A stretch of DNA of 64,000 nucleotides from Halorhabdus tiamatea SARL4B (GTDB lineage Archaea > Halobacteriota > Halobacteria > Halobacteriales > Haloarculaceae): the NCBI RefSeq assembly GCF_000470655.1, contig NC_021921.1, forward strand, positions 1,488,001 through 1,552,000, written 5' to 3'. How positions within the stretch are numbered: position 1 is the first letter of the stretch; every line of letters begins with the position of its first letter. Shown in pieces: positions 7,507 through 16,480 of the stretch. Below the pieces are notes generated by a model. That model was not told the origin of the DNA, ran no database searches, and saw only the letters and a program-made list of their open reading frames with translations. The position numbers and the translations under genes are program-made.

Positions 7507-8877
7507 ATGACAAACGAACAGGTCACCGACGGCGGCCTCTCCGCCGAGGCACAGGCGGTACTCGAGGAGATCGACGAACAGAACGTTGACTTCCTGCGGT
7601 TGCAGTTTACGGACATTCTGGGGACGGTCAAGAACGTCTCGATCACGGCCGACCAGGCCGAGAAGGCGTTCACTGAGGGAATCTATTTCGACGGCTCGTC
7701 GATCGACGGGTTCGTCCGGATCCAGGAGTCGGACATGCGTCTGGACCCCGACCCCTCGACGTTCTCGCTGCTCCCGTGGCGGACCAGCGAGGACAGTGCC
7801 GCAGCACGACTCATCTGTGACGTGATCAACACTTCGACCGGCGAACCCTTCGAGGGAGACCCGCGTGGCATTCTCAAGTCGGCTATCGATCGCGCCGACG
7901 AGATGGGCTACGAAGTCAACGTCGCGCCCGAACCCGAGTTCTTCCTCTTCGAGGAGGACGAGGACGGCCGCGCGACCACGAAAACCAACGACGTCGGTGG
8001 GTACTTCGATCTCGCGCCGAAGGACCTCGCGAGCGACGTCCGCCGAGATATCATCTTCGGACTGGAGGACATGGGCTTCGATATCGAGGCCTCCCACCAC
8101 GAGGTCGCCGAGGGCCAACACGAGATCAACTTCACCTACGACGACGCGCTCTCGACGGCCGACAACGTCGCGACCTTCCGGTCGGTCGTCCGCGCGATCG
8201 CGGCCGAACACGACCTCCACGCCACGTTCATGCCCAAGCCCATCCCGCAGATCAACGGGTCAGGCATGCACACCCACATTTCGCTGTTCACCGCCGACGG
8301 CGAGAACGCCTTCCACGACGGCGAGGACGAGTTCAACCTGAGCGAGACGGCAAAGCAGTTCCTCGCAGGCATCCTCGAACACGCCCCCGCGATCACCGCC
8401 GTGACGAACCCGACCGTCAACAGCTACAAACGGCTGGTCCCGGGCTACGAGGCACCCGTCTACGTCGCGTGGTCGGACCGCAACCGCTCGGCGCTGATTC
8501 GCAAGCCTGCCGCGCGCGTTCCAGCCGCCAGCCGGATCGAGGCGCGGTTCCCCGACCCGTCCTCGAACCCGTATCTCGCCTTTGCCGCACTCATCCACGC
8601 CGGCCTCGACGGTATCGAGAGCGATCTCGACTGTCCCGACCCCGTCCGGGAGAACATCTACGAGTTCGACGAGGACAAACGCGAGGAGTACGGTATCGAC
8701 ACGCTGCCGGAGAACCTCGGTGAAGCCCTCGACGCCCTCGAAGACGACGAGGTCATCCTCGACGCCCTTGGCCCCCACACCGGCGGGAAGTTCCTCCAGG
8801 CTAAACGCCAGGAGCACAAGGAGTACCTCGTCGACGTTTCGCAGTGGGAACTCGATCGCTACCTCGAGAAGTTCTGA
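7507..8877 (+). CDS. glnA: Glutamine synthetase, type I
   Basis: A 456-residue enzyme that condenses glutamate and ammonia with ATP, the entry point for nitrogen. The beta-grasp domain contains [18 protein letters not shown]. Metal-binding segments include [10 protein letters not shown] and [14 protein letters not shown], and [11 protein letters not shown] and [20 protein letters not shown] form the ATP and glutamate sites. The length fits GSI-type subunits that form dodecamers. ATG at 7507 follows the TATA box at the right distance; the upstream in-frame start at 7450 would precede the transcript start. The divergent lrp is the likely regulator. Confidence 0.97.
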   Translation: MTNEQVTDGGLSAEAQAVLEEIDEQNVDFLRLQFTDILGTVKNVSITADQAEKAFTEGIYFDGSSIDGFVRIQESDMRLDPDPSTFSLLPWRTSEDSAAARLICDVINTSTGEPFEGDPRGILKSAIDRADEMGYEVNVAPEPEFFLFEEDEDGRATTKTNDVGGYFDLAPKDLASDVRRDIIFGLEDMGFDIEASHHEVAEGQHEINFTYDDALSTADNVATFRSVVRAIAAEHDLHATFMPKPIPQINGSGMHTHISLFTADGENAFHDGEDEFNLSETAKQFLAGILEHAPAITAVTNPTVNSYKRLVPGYEAPVYVAWSDRNRSALIRKPAARVPAASRIEARFPDPSSNPYLAFAALIHAGLDGIESDLDCPDPVRENIYEFDEDKREEYGIDTLPENLGEALDALEDDEVILDALGPHTGGKFLQAKRQEHKEYLVDVSQWELDRYLEKF

Positions 8878-8900
8878 TCTGTCAGATCTATATCTTTTCT
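8876..8900. terminator. Shared glnA/PAP2 convergent terminator region
   Basis: The palindrome GATCTG-T-CAGATC (8876-8888) overlaps both stop codons of the convergent genes and is followed by TATATCTTTTCT on the plus strand. T-rich tracts end transcription in archaea; the hairpin role is inference. Confidence 0.4.
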
Positions 8901-9730
8901 ATCCATCGCTGTCCGGCCACGATCGCCGCGCCGCCAGCCATCCCGACGAGCGCCACTGCCGACTCGATCGCTCCGGATCGACCAACTGTGGCGACTACGA
9001 CCACAACCGCCCCGAGCAGCGTCGCCACCGCCGGCCCAGTCACGGCCAGGCCGTCTCGCTCGCGAGTCAGCTCCCAGCCCATCGCCGTCCCGAGGGCAAC
9101 CCCGGCGACCAGCAGACTGTCTCGAGTCAGTCCAACGGCGATCGGCCCGGTGACACCGATCACGCCGGCGAGCGCGAACGCCCGCCGTGGCCGGCCGAGT
9201 AGGCCGACCGTGACGACCAGGTACGCCAGCCCCACGCCGATGCCCGCGAGGACTTCCTGCGGTCGGTGGACGCCGAGTGCGACCCGCGAGACGGCGATCG
9301 CGACCACGAGTCCGCTGGCGAGGGCGAGCCCCCGGTTGCGGTTCTCCCCCCGGACTGCCCACGCCAACCCCAGCCAGCCGACCGTCGCTGCCGTGGCGTG
9401 ACCGCTCGGAAAGGCGTGGCCGCCCGGGCCGACGATCCAGGTGTACACCGGGACGACGACGTCGGGCATGCTGGCCAGCCCAGGAAGGTCGGCTGCGCCC
9501 GGCAACCGCGCGATCCCGAAGCCAGTCTTGAGCGCGGTCGAGAGGGCGAGCGCGCCCACGACGGCGGCGAAGGCGAGTGCGCTGCGGTCGGGATCGAACT
9601 GTCCGCCAATCCCCCGCGTCACGTCCCCGAACCAGTAGACTACGAAGCCCAGCCCGCCGATCACCAGCGGGTCGCCGAGCAGTGTCACCAGCGAGACGCC
9701 GAACCAGACCGCCCCCTCGAGTGCCGACAC
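8888..9730 (-). CDS. PAP2 superfamily membrane phosphatase
   Basis: A 280-residue multi-pass protein. The three phosphatase motifs are present: KTGFGIARLP (motif 1), PSGHATAATV (motif 2, catalytic-site His) and SRVALGVHRPQEV (motif 3, nucleophile His). The first two are followed by hydrophobic helices, and about five further helices make up the C-terminal half, giving more membrane segments than a minimal PAP2. Related enzymes dephosphorylate lipid phosphates or polyprenyl diphosphates at the membrane; the substrate is unknown. The stop of the YihY gene is only two bases upstream on the same strand, so both are likely on one transcript. Confidence 0.88.
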   Translation of the reverse strand: MSALEGAVWFGVSLVTLLGDPLVIGGLGFVVYWFGDVTRGIGGQFDPDRSALAFAAVVGALALSTALKTGFGIARLPGAADLPGLASMPDVVVPVYTWIVGPGGHAFPSGHATAATVGWLGLAWAVRGENRNRGLALASGLVVAIAVSRVALGVHRPQEVLAGIGVGLAYLVVTVGLLGRPRRAFALAGVIGVTGPIAVGLTRDSLLVAGVALGTAMGWELTRERDGLAVTGPAVATLLGAVVVVVATVGRSGAIESAVALVGMAGGAAIVAGQRWIEKI

Positions 9731-9732
9731 GG

Positions 9733-11052
9733 TCAGGAACGCCAGTCCCGCAGACGATCCAGTAGCCGACCCGGTGTTCCGATGGCTTTGAACGTCACGC
9801 CGACGAGCAACATCAACGCGTACAGGCCGAGCGTCGACAGCCAGATCACGAGCATCGCGAGGACGGCCCAGCCGCCGCCGAGAAAGTAGAAGGCCCCGAG
9901 CGTCATGGCCGTGCCGTACAGCAACACCAGATACGGCCCCCAGCCGTGGGCGTGCCCGCGACGGACGCGTCGACGGACGTACCGCCGGAGGTCACTCTCG
10001 ACGCGCTCACGGTGGACTGTTCGGTCGTCGATCTCGTCCTCTAAACGCTCGATCTCTTCGCGGAGTTCCTCGATCTCTCCTGGCGCGTCCCCGCCCGGAG
10101 TGTCACCGCCCTGTGCGTCCGCGCCGTCGTCGCGATCGACAGCTGTCGCGTCCGTCGCGGCGTCCGGGGCGTCTGGTGGTTCGGTCTCGTCGTCGTCCGG
10201 CCCGTCCCCGGCCGTGCCGTCCGTCCCGGTCATTGGATGGCTGGCACTGGGATCGCCCGCAAGTTGTAGTTGCCGGTCCCGGTCGAGGAGCACCGCGTTG
10301 ACGACTGCGCCCAGGAGGAGAATCTGTGCGCCGAAGTATAGCCATGTCACAAATAGCAGTGCGCCCGCGACGACGCCGTAGACGTCGATGGCAGCGTGGG
10401 CGGTATAGAACGTGAACAACACGCTCAGTACCGTCCACCCGACCGCCGCAGTGATCGCCCCCGGGAGGGCTGCCCGCAGGGAGACGGGGACGTCGGGGAA
10501 GACGGCATAGAGGGGCAACAGCGCCACGGAGAGGGCTGCTGTGAGGGCGACCGCGTCCGGCACGCCCGCGAGCGGGAGGGCGATCCGGCCGAACAGGAGG
10601 TGGCTCGCGACGACGGCGAGAACACCGATGCCGAGCGCGAAGAGCGCGAGAAGGGCGTTGCGGACCTGTTCGAGGAAGCTGTGGTCCTCGACAGTGTCGT
10701 AGACCGTCGCGAAGGCGGTATCCAGCCCACGAAACACCCGGAGTCCACTCCAGAGCAGTCCCACGACCCCGATCACTGTCGCCTCGCTTCGACCGCCGAC
10801 ACCCGCGATGGCGTCCTCTAGCAAGGACTGACCGCTCGGCGAGAGGACACTGGCGACGCCGGCGACGATCTGCTCGGCGAGTGCCTCACCGCCAAGCAAC
10901 GTCCCGACGGCGACGACCAGGAGTGCAAGCGGGAAAATCGAGACGAACGCGTAGTAGGCCGTGGCGGCCGCGACGAAGGACAGTCGCGCCTCCCGGGTCT
11001 GGGCGAGAATCGCGCGACCCGTCCCGACGGGATCGCGGACGAGGTGTGTCAT
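9733..11052 (-). CDS. YihY/BrkB-type membrane protein with coiled-coil C-terminal extension
   Basis: A 439-residue protein. Residues about 20-270 form the six-helix YihY/BrkB core (AATAYYAFVSIFPLALLVVA near the start, VLFTFYTAHAAIDVYGVVAG later). An acidic, Asp/Gly/Ala-rich linker follows (about 285-330), then a coiled coil (EIEELREEIERLEDEIDDRT), a basic patch (RRYVRRRVRRGHAHG) and two more membrane helices. The extension is not part of the usual YihY family. ATG at 11052 is chosen over an upstream in-frame start that would add nine residues. The function is unknown; YihY was once mislabelled as RNase BN. It is transcribed with the PAP2 gene. Confidence 0.8.
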   Translation of the reverse strand: MTHLVRDPVGTGRAILAQTREARLSFVAAATAYYAFVSIFPLALLVVAVGTLLGGEALAEQIVAGVASVLSPSGQSLLEDAIAGVGGRSEATVIGVVGLLWSGLRVFRGLDTAFATVYDTVEDHSFLEQVRNALLALFALGIGVLAVVASHLLFGRIALPLAGVPDAVALTAALSVALLPLYAVFPDVPVSLRAALPGAITAAVGWTVLSVLFTFYTAHAAIDVYGVVAGALLFVTWLYFGAQILLLGAVVNAVLLDRDRQLQLAGDPSASHPMTGTDGTAGDGPDDDETEPPDAPDAATDATAVDRDDGADAQGGDTPGGDAPGEIEELREEIERLEDEIDDRTVHRERVESDLRRYVRRRVRRGHAHGWGPYLVLLYGTAMTLGAFYFLGGGWAVLAMLVIWLSTLGLYALMLLVGVTFKAIGTPGRLLDRLRDWRS

Positions 11053-11165
11053 ATCTTTCTCTGGGAGGGGGACGGACAAAACCGCTCCCCCGACGCGTGT
11101 GGTCGTCGCTCTCGACGTGGCCGGCGACCGGAACGGAAACTGTTACTTGCGGGCCTCCCGTCGCC

Positions 11166-11552
11166 ATGGACATGCACCAGCGACTGGCCCGTCGCGTCCG
11201 ACAACTCACCGGGACGGGGTTTCTCGCCGGCGTGCTGTTGATCGCGCTCGGCCTCGTGGGTCAGTCGGGCACGACGGCGCTCGGCCTCGGCCTCGTCGCG
11301 GTCGGCGCGCTCGCGTTCTCCTTCCGGCATCACTTCGCCGGGGTCGTCTCTCATCCCGCTGCCGACGCCTACCTCCGGTCGATTCCACCCGCGCCCCTGC
11401 TTGCGGGCGCGATCGTCCTCTGGTTTGTGGGCGCGTCGGCCGGCGAACTCCAGACTCTGGGTGGCGTCCTCGGGCTGCTCGCGCTCCTCAACCACCTCCT
11501 CCGACCGGTGTACGGTCTCGTGTATCGGGTACTTGGGCGGGTTTTTGGGTAA
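11166..11552 (+). CDS. Small membrane protein, three to four helices
   Basis: A 128-residue protein I do not recognise. It has a short basic N-terminus (MDMHQRLARRVRQLTG), then hydrophobic stretches at about residues 18-36, 38-52, 74-90 and 94-112. The GC-rich codon positions and the membrane profile support a real gene. It is divergent from the YihY gene and 68 bases before the oxidoreductase gene. An in-frame ATG two codons downstream is an alternative start. Confidence 0.65.
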   Translation: MDMHQRLARRVRQLTGTGFLAGVLLIALGLVGQSGTTALGLGLVAVGALAFSFRHHFAGVVSHPAADAYLRSIPPAPLLAGAIVLWFVGASAGELQTLGGVLGLLALLNHLLRPVYGLVYRVLGRVFG

Positions 11553-11620
11553 CTTCGCCGTTCTACCCCACGCGTCGCTGCGAGCGGAATCGCTTTCGGT
11601 GTCAGACCGCAAGGTAACTC

Positions 11621-12640
11621 ATGCGTAACTCGAACCGCGAGTGGGTGTTTGCACAGCGCCCGGAGGGCGAACCGGACATGGACAGTTTCGAACTCCGGGA
11701 GAGCGACGTCCCGGAGCCAAGACACGGCGAACTCCTCGTCCGCGTGCGGTATCTCTCCGTAGACCCCTACATGCGCGGGCGGATGCGCGACGCCGAATCG
11801 TACGCCGAACCGTGGGCGGTCGGCGAGACGATGGCGGGTGCTGTCGTCGGCGAAGTCGTCGAGAGCAAGGGGGACGCCTACGAGGCGGGCGACCTCGTCA
11901 CCGGCAACGGGACGTGGGCCGACTACAGCGTCCTCGATGCCGACAGCGTCGCCCCCGTCGACCCCTCGGTCGCGGACCCGCCGGCGTCCCTCGGCGTCCT
12001 CGGCATGCCCGGCCGGACTGCGTACTTCGGGCTGCTTGAGGTCGGCGACCCCAACCCCGGTGACACCGTCGTTGTCTCCGGCGCTGCGGGTGCGGTCGGC
12101 TCCGTCGTCGGCCAGATCGCGAAACTCAGCGGCTGTCGCGTCGTCGGGTTTGCGGGCACCGACGAGAAGGTCGCGTGGCTCACCGACGACCTCGGTTTCG
12201 ATGCGGCAATCAACTACAAGGCGGTCGACGACTACCGGGCGGCACTCGACGACGCCGCGCCCGACGGCGTCGATGTCTACTTCGACAACGTCGGCGGGCC
12301 GATCACCGACGCCGTGTTCACCAAGCTCAACCTCGACGCGCGCGTCGCCGTCTGCGGGCAGATCGCCCACTACAACGACGAGGGCGTGCCGACCGGCCCG
12401 CGGAAACTCCCCCAGCTCATTCCGGTGCGCGCAACGGTCCAGGGGTTGCTCGTCCAAGACTTCGCCACCCGATTCGAGGGAGCCACCGAACAACTCGGCG
12501 AGTGGGTCGCGTCCGGCGCGATCCGTCATCGCGAGACTGTCGTCGACGGACTCGACAACGCCCCAGAGGCGTTCCTCGGGCTGTTCTCCGGCGACAACAT
12601 CGGCAAACAGGTCGTTGCCGTCGCCGACTCGACGAACTAG
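11621..12640 (+). CDS. MDR-family NADP-dependent oxidoreductase
   Basis: A 339-residue medium-chain reductase of the prostaglandin/leukotriene B4 reductase and CurA group. The N-terminal domain has VRYLSVDPYMRGRM, typical of this subgroup, which lacks zinc ligands. The Rossmann part has VVVSGAAGAVGSVVGQIAKL (nucleotide loop) and DGVDVYFDNVGG. Known relatives reduce alpha,beta-unsaturated ketones or aldehydes with NADPH. No adjacent pathway gene indicates the substrate. The start codon ATG gives the conserved NSNREWVFAQRPEG opening. Confidence 0.88.
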   Translation: MRNSNREWVFAQRPEGEPDMDSFELRESDVPEPRHGELLVRVRYLSVDPYMRGRMRDAESYAEPWAVGETMAGAVVGEVVESKGDAYEAGDLVTGNGTWADYSVLDADSVAPVDPSVADPPASLGVLGMPGRTAYFGLLEVGDPNPGDTVVVSGAAGAVGSVVGQIAKLSGCRVVGFAGTDEKVAWLTDDLGFDAAINYKAVDDYRAALDDAAPDGVDVYFDNVGGPITDAVFTKLNLDARVAVCGQIAHYNDEGVPTGPRKLPQLIPVRATVQGLLVQDFATRFEGATEQLGEWVASGAIRHRETVVDGLDNAPEAFLGLFSGDNIGKQVVAVADSTN

Positions 12641-12701
12641 CCCCGCTGTCAGTCGATGTTTTCTGCCTCGCAGAGACACGTTCATTTGAATCAGCAACAG
12701 C

Positions 12702-12710
12702 CTTATATAC
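12702..12710 (+). promoter_or_regulatory. TATA box of the PQQ-repeat lipoprotein gene
   Basis: CTTATATAC is centred 27 bases before ATG 12733, within a 30-base AT-rich block, which implies a leaderless transcript. Confidence 0.6.
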
Positions 12711-12732
12711 TTATTTTACACTAAGGAATGAT

Positions 12733-14073
12733 ATGACTCGCCGAGTGAGTCGGCGTCACGTACTGCAAACGGCCACTGGGCTGGGATTCGGCACGATCGC
12801 CGGCTGTGTGGGCTTGGGGACTGAGAGCTCGGGTTCTACCGACGAGAACGACGATGAGACCACTGTTACCGACGAGAATGGGAATTCTACCACTGTTTCC
12901 GACGAGAGTGGTGGCGACGTGAAGTGGGAGTTCAGTGAGCCAGCCGGGAACGTGTTGTCGTCGCCGACGGTCATCGACGGGACCGTCTACGTCGGATCGA
13001 TGGGGAACTCTGTTGAGAGTGCGGCGTTGTACGCGCTGGATGCGGTCTCCGGCGAGCGAGAATGGGCGTTCACCGAGTTATCGGAGTCGATCAAATCTTC
13101 GCCAGCGGTCGCGGCGGGGACGGTCTACATCGGATCGGGGCCGACGCTGTACGCGATCGATGCGGAGACTGGCGATCAGGAGTGGGCGTTCACCGAGCCA
13201 CCACGCCAGATAGACGCATCGCCGACCGTCCGGGACGGAACTGTCTACGTCGGAACCTGGGGTTCGACGCTGTACGCGGTGGACGCGGCGACCGGCGAAC
13301 GGGAGTGGGCGTTCACCGAGCCGTCTGGAGCCGTGAGATCGTCCGCGACGGTCGCGGCGGGAACCGTCTACGTCGGATCGTACGGGAATCGACAGGAGAA
13401 TCACGAAGATGCGGCGTTGTACGCGGTGGATGCGGCGACGGGCGACCAGGAGTGGGCGTTCACCGAGCCGTCAGATTCCGTCGATTCATCGCCGACGGTC
13501 GTCGACGGGACCGTCTACGTCGGTTCCGATGACGGGACGGTGTACGCGGTGGATGGGGCGACGGGCGAGCGGGAGTGGGCGTTCACCGAGCCGTCTGGGG
13601 GCGTGTATTCATCGCCGACGGTCGTCGACGGGACCGTCTACGTCGGTTCCTATGACGGGACGTTGTACGCGGTGGATGGGGCGACGGGCGAGCGGGAGTG
13701 GGCATTCACCGGGGGGTTTCGCGAACTGTCGAGCGTCCCGTCATCGCCGACGGTCGTCGATGGGCTCGTCATTGTCGGCACCGCGGCCAAAACTGACGCC
13801 GAGTACACGTACCTGGGTGTGTTATACGGGGTGAATGCGGCCACGGGCGAGCGGGAGTGGGCGTTCGCCAAACCAGCAGCGGCGGTCAGCTCATCGCCGA
13901 CAGTCGTCGATGGCATCGTCTACGTCGGTGGGCCGAGCCCAACGCCGTCGTCTGGCGGCGCGCCGATCGATGGCGTGGTATACGCCCTGGACGCGGGCGT
14001 CGACGGATCGAGCGAGGGATCCCGGGTGCGGCTGGGAACGCTCGGTCACCACGCGGTCGCCGCCGAGCGGTGA
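12733..14073 (+). CDS. Tat-exported lipoprotein with PQQ-like beta-propeller repeats
   Basis: A 446-residue surface protein. The N-terminus has twin arginines (TRRVSRRHVLQTATGLGF) and a lipobox ending IAGC, so export by Tat and lipid anchoring are expected. A Ser/Thr/Asp/Glu-rich linker follows, then about eight repeats of about 41 residues built on SSPTVVDGTVYVGS, LYAVDAATGEREWAFTEPS. These are PQQ-like blades that fold as a propeller; most such proteins do not bind PQQ. Two adjacent repeats (13486-13608 and 13609-13731) are nearly identical at the DNA level, suggesting recent duplication. The longer open frame reaching back to 12175 is antisense-style and was rejected. The function is unknown; binding of a surface partner is likely. 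Confidence 0.82.
   Translation: MTRRVSRRHVLQTATGLGFGTIAGCVGLGTESSGSTDENDDETTVTDENGNSTTVSDESGGDVKWEFSEPAGNVLSSPTVIDGTVYVGSMGNSVESAALYALDAVSGEREWAFTELSESIKSSPAVAAGTVYIGSGPTLYAIDAETGDQEWAFTEPPRQIDASPTVRDGTVYVGTWGSTLYAVDAATGEREWAFTEPSGAVRSSATVAAGTVYVGSYGNRQENHEDAALYAVDAATGDQEWAFTEPSDSVDSSPTVVDGTVYVGSDDGTVYAVDGATGEREWAFTEPSGGVYSSPTVVDGTVYVGSYDGTLYAVDGATGEREWAFTGGFRELSSVPSSPTVVDGLVIVGTAAKTDAEYTYLGVLYGVNAATGEREWAFAKPAAAVSSSPTVVDGIVYVGGPSPTPSSGGAPIDGVVYALDAGVDGSSEGSRVRLGTLGHHAVAAER
13486..13731 (+). repeat. Near-identical 123-bp tandem repeat inside the PQQ lipoprotein gene
   Basis: Two consecutive copies of 123 bases encode one propeller blade each. The first runs from TCATCGCCGACGGTCGTCGA through the blade, and the second begins with the same bases at 13609. 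They differ at only a few positions until the last third of the second copy. Confidence 0.75.
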
Positions 14074-14119
14074 CCCGGCCGGCTTCGCCTGGCGGTCAAT
14101 GTGCGCTCACTGCACACTT

Positions 14120-15241
14120 TCAGTCTCCAAGGATCGCCGCCCGGATCTCGCTCACGTCGGCGGTCGTCTTGAACGTCGTCCCGCCGTAGTGTGTCCGTGA
14201 GGCTTTGTGACCGGCTTCCCGCAGCGCGTCGAGAAAGTCCTCCATCGCCACCGCGCTCTCGCCCCAGCGCTTCGTGAGTCGGTGCTGGTCGTAGTGGGTG
14301 GCCACGTCGAGTTCGTCGGCGAGCGTCTCCAGCAACTCCCGACCTTCCTCGGCGGTTCCCATCCTGTCGTCGACCTGTCTCCGGACGCGCTCGAGGAAGT
14401 CCGTGTCCTGTGTCGCCCCGAGCCACAGCGGGCCGGCGGTCTGGAGGTGCTGGCCACACTTCGGACATTCTTCGGGGGGATGGGCGATCAGGCCTCGCTC
14501 GCTCTCGCGATACAGACACTGCTGGCAGTGATGGACGTACCCGAGTTCGCCGATCGCGTCGTCGGCCGCGCGCGCACCGCGCTCGAGATCGAGATATGTC
14601 CGGACGTAGTGGTCGGTGGCGTGGGTGAGTGCCGGCCACGCGGCGATGTCGTAGCGGGCGGCGGTCCGAACCAGCGCACCCAGCAGGACCCGGACGCCCA
14701 TCTCCGAATGGTACTCGGTGTTTCGCGGGACGGCGCTGTAGGAGCGGACGCCGCTCTCGAAGTGTGCGCCACACAGCGGCGCGAGGTCGGTCGCCGTCAC
14801 CGCGAGCATCCGTCCGGCGCTCCGGAGGGCGGCGTCGACGAACGGGATCGGCGTGCCGAAGGGGTCCAGATCCACGATGTCGAACTGGCGTTCGTGCATG
14901 ACGGCGTTGGCGTCCCGGTGGAGCACTTCGCCCTCGAGGTCGTTTCTCGCGAGATTCTCACGGCAGCGTTCGACCGCAGCCTCGTCGACGTCACATAGCG
15001 TCGCGTCGAAGCCGTTTGCGGCCGCCCGGACGCCGCGGATGCCGGTCGCTGCGGTGGCGTCGAGATACGTCTCGACCGGGTGGCCGTCCCGTTCTTCGAC
15101 GCGCTCGCGGACGGCCCGGATCGCGGCCACCGTCAGATCGCGGTTGAGTTCCTGGACGGGGTTGAAAAACACCGACTCGCCGATCCCCTCGCCGTCCTGT
15201 TCGGGGACCTCGACCGTGACCCGTCCTTCGCGTTCGCGCAT
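14120..15241 (-). CDS. trm1: tRNA (guanine(26)-N(2))-dimethyltransferase
   Basis: A 373-residue SAM-dependent enzyme that methylates G26 of tRNA. The methyltransferase half has [34 protein letters not shown] (SAM loop) and [18 protein letters not shown] (catalytic DPFG motif). A C-terminal zinc module has CQQC and CPKC pairs around residues 250-275. The ATG at 15241 gives [15 protein letters not shown], matching archaeal Trm1. It is convergent with the PQQ gene and divergent from the SWIM-finger gene. Confidence 0.95.
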   Translation of the reverse strand: MREREGRVTVEVPEQDGEGIGESVFFNPVQELNRDLTVAAIRAVRERVEERDGHPVETYLDATAATGIRGVRAAANGFDATLCDVDEAAVERCRENLARNDLEGEVLHRDANAVMHERQFDIVDLDPFGTPIPFVDAALRSAGRMLAVTATDLAPLCGAHFESGVRSYSAVPRNTEYHSEMGVRVLLGALVRTAARYDIAAWPALTHATDHYVRTYLDLERGARAADDAIGELGYVHHCQQCLYRESERGLIAHPPEECPKCGQHLQTAGPLWLGATQDTDFLERVRRQVDDRMGTAEEGRELLETLADELDVATHYDQHRLTKRWGESAVAMEDFLDALREAGHKASRTHYGGTTFKTTADVSEIRAAILGD

Positions 15242-15357
15242 ACCGACGCTGGGCCGCCCGTGAGGAAAAGCGCCTCGTTGTCGGATCGACCGCGGTGCTC
15301 GTCGCGGCCCGTCGTCTCACCGAACCTGTTTTGCCTCACCGCGACCAACCCCGGGCC

Positions 15358-15705
15358 GTGACGGCAGTCGACGAGTGGCGGGCCGCGCTTGCCGAGGCGG
15401 GAGAACTCTCACCCGAGGTCGTCGACCGCATCACCACCGTCCACGGCTCCCGTGGCGTTCGCGCCATCGAGGCCGTCGCCGAGGACCGCGTCAAGGAGTA
15501 CGAGGACTTCACGGTGGTGGTCGGCCACAGCGACGAGTACGTCATCGAGGGCGTGGCCTGTACCTGCGAGGACGCCGCGTACAACCTCGATCCCGACGAT
15601 CCCACCGACCTGTGCTGGCACGTTCTCGCGGTCCTGATCGCCCGCGAGATCGACGCGGTCGACCACCACGACATGTTCTACAGCGAGGTCAGGGACTTCT
15701 TGTGA
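15358..15705 (+). CDS. SWIM zinc-finger-like small protein
   Basis: A 115-residue protein starting at GTG 15358. The C-terminal half has CTCEDAAYNLDPDDPTDLCW followed by H, which fits the CxC...CxH pattern of SWIM zinc fingers, so DNA, RNA or protein binding is plausible. The N-terminal part (DEWRAALAEAGELSPEVVDR) is helical. Upstream in-frame sequence to 15295 is basic and non-coding in character. It is divergent from trm1; haloarchaea often keep such a gene beside trm1 by my recollection. The exact function is unknown. Confidence 0.7.
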   Translation: MTAVDEWRAALAEAGELSPEVVDRITTVHGSRGVRAIEAVAEDRVKEYEDFTVVVGHSDEYVIEGVACTCEDAAYNLDPDDPTDLCWHVLAVLIAREIDAVDHHDMFYSEVRDFL

Positions 15706-15801
15706 CCGTCGGCTTCTCCGGGTGGATTCGACAGCGATGTCGATCAAACCTGCGTTTGACGCTCGGGAAGACACTTTTCCGTCTAATTCGTTGTGACTGA
15801 T

Positions 15802-16446
15802 ATGGATCGACGCACCTTCCTCGCGACGACCGGATCGCTCGCAACGCTCGCCGTCACCGGCTGTCTCGATGGCGACGACGGATCGACGACCGAGACCGGT
15901 ACTGGATCGCCCCCGGACACGCCGACTGACACGCCCACGGACACGCCGACTGATTCCCCCACCAAAACCCTGCAAAACGCCAGCTTCGAGTCGGAACTTG
16001 CGGGCTGGACGGTCGGCAAAGACCTGCCCGAGGATCCGAACAACGCCGGACAGCCGGTCGACTCGGACGTCCGCACGACGAACGAGGTCGCGGCCGACGG
16101 TGAGACGGCGCTCGCGCTCGAAATCGACGGGAGCGCCGACGACGGGACGGTCTGGGTGCAACAGAACGTCGATCTCTCGGCCGTCGATACGCTTTCGGTC
16201 GCCGGCTACCGCGACCAGGAATCGTTCAACGAGATCCTCAAGGTCGCCGCCTACGCCGGGCCGGTTCCGGAGCAGGACCTCACCGAGGCCGACTTCGACA
16301 CGGCCGAACACCTCGCCGACCACGAGGGCTGGAAGCCCTACGAGTACCCCGTCGAGCACGACGGCGAGGGCCTGATCGCGGTCGGGGTCTCCATCGTCTG
16401 GGAGACGACGGCCGTCGGCGTCCTCGACGACGTTCGACTCGAGTGA
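15802..16446 (+). CDS. Tat lipoprotein of unknown function
   Basis: A 214-residue protein. The N-terminus MDRRTFLATTGSLATLAVTG ends in a lipobox (VTGC), so Tat export and lipid anchoring are expected. It is followed by a Pro/Thr/Asp repeat linker (PTDTPTDTPTD) and a globular part of about 160 residues with a beta-rich, carbohydrate-binding-module-like look (NASFESELAGWTVGKD, a common opening of CBM-type domains). I do not recognise a catalytic site. A GTG nine bases upstream (15793) is an alternative start. It is convergent with ilvA. Confidence 0.7.
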   Translation: MDRRTFLATTGSLATLAVTGCLDGDDGSTTETGTGSPPDTPTDTPTDTPTDSPTKTLQNASFESELAGWTVGKDLPEDPNNAGQPVDSDVRTTNEVAADGETALALEIDGSADDGTVWVQQNVDLSAVDTLSVAGYRDQESFNEILKVAAYAGPVPEQDLTEADFDTAEHLADHEGWKPYEYPVEHDGEGLIAVGVSIVWETTAVGVLDDVRLE

Positions 16447-16480
16447 TTCGACTACGTCGCGACGTCGGCTCGCCAGCCGC

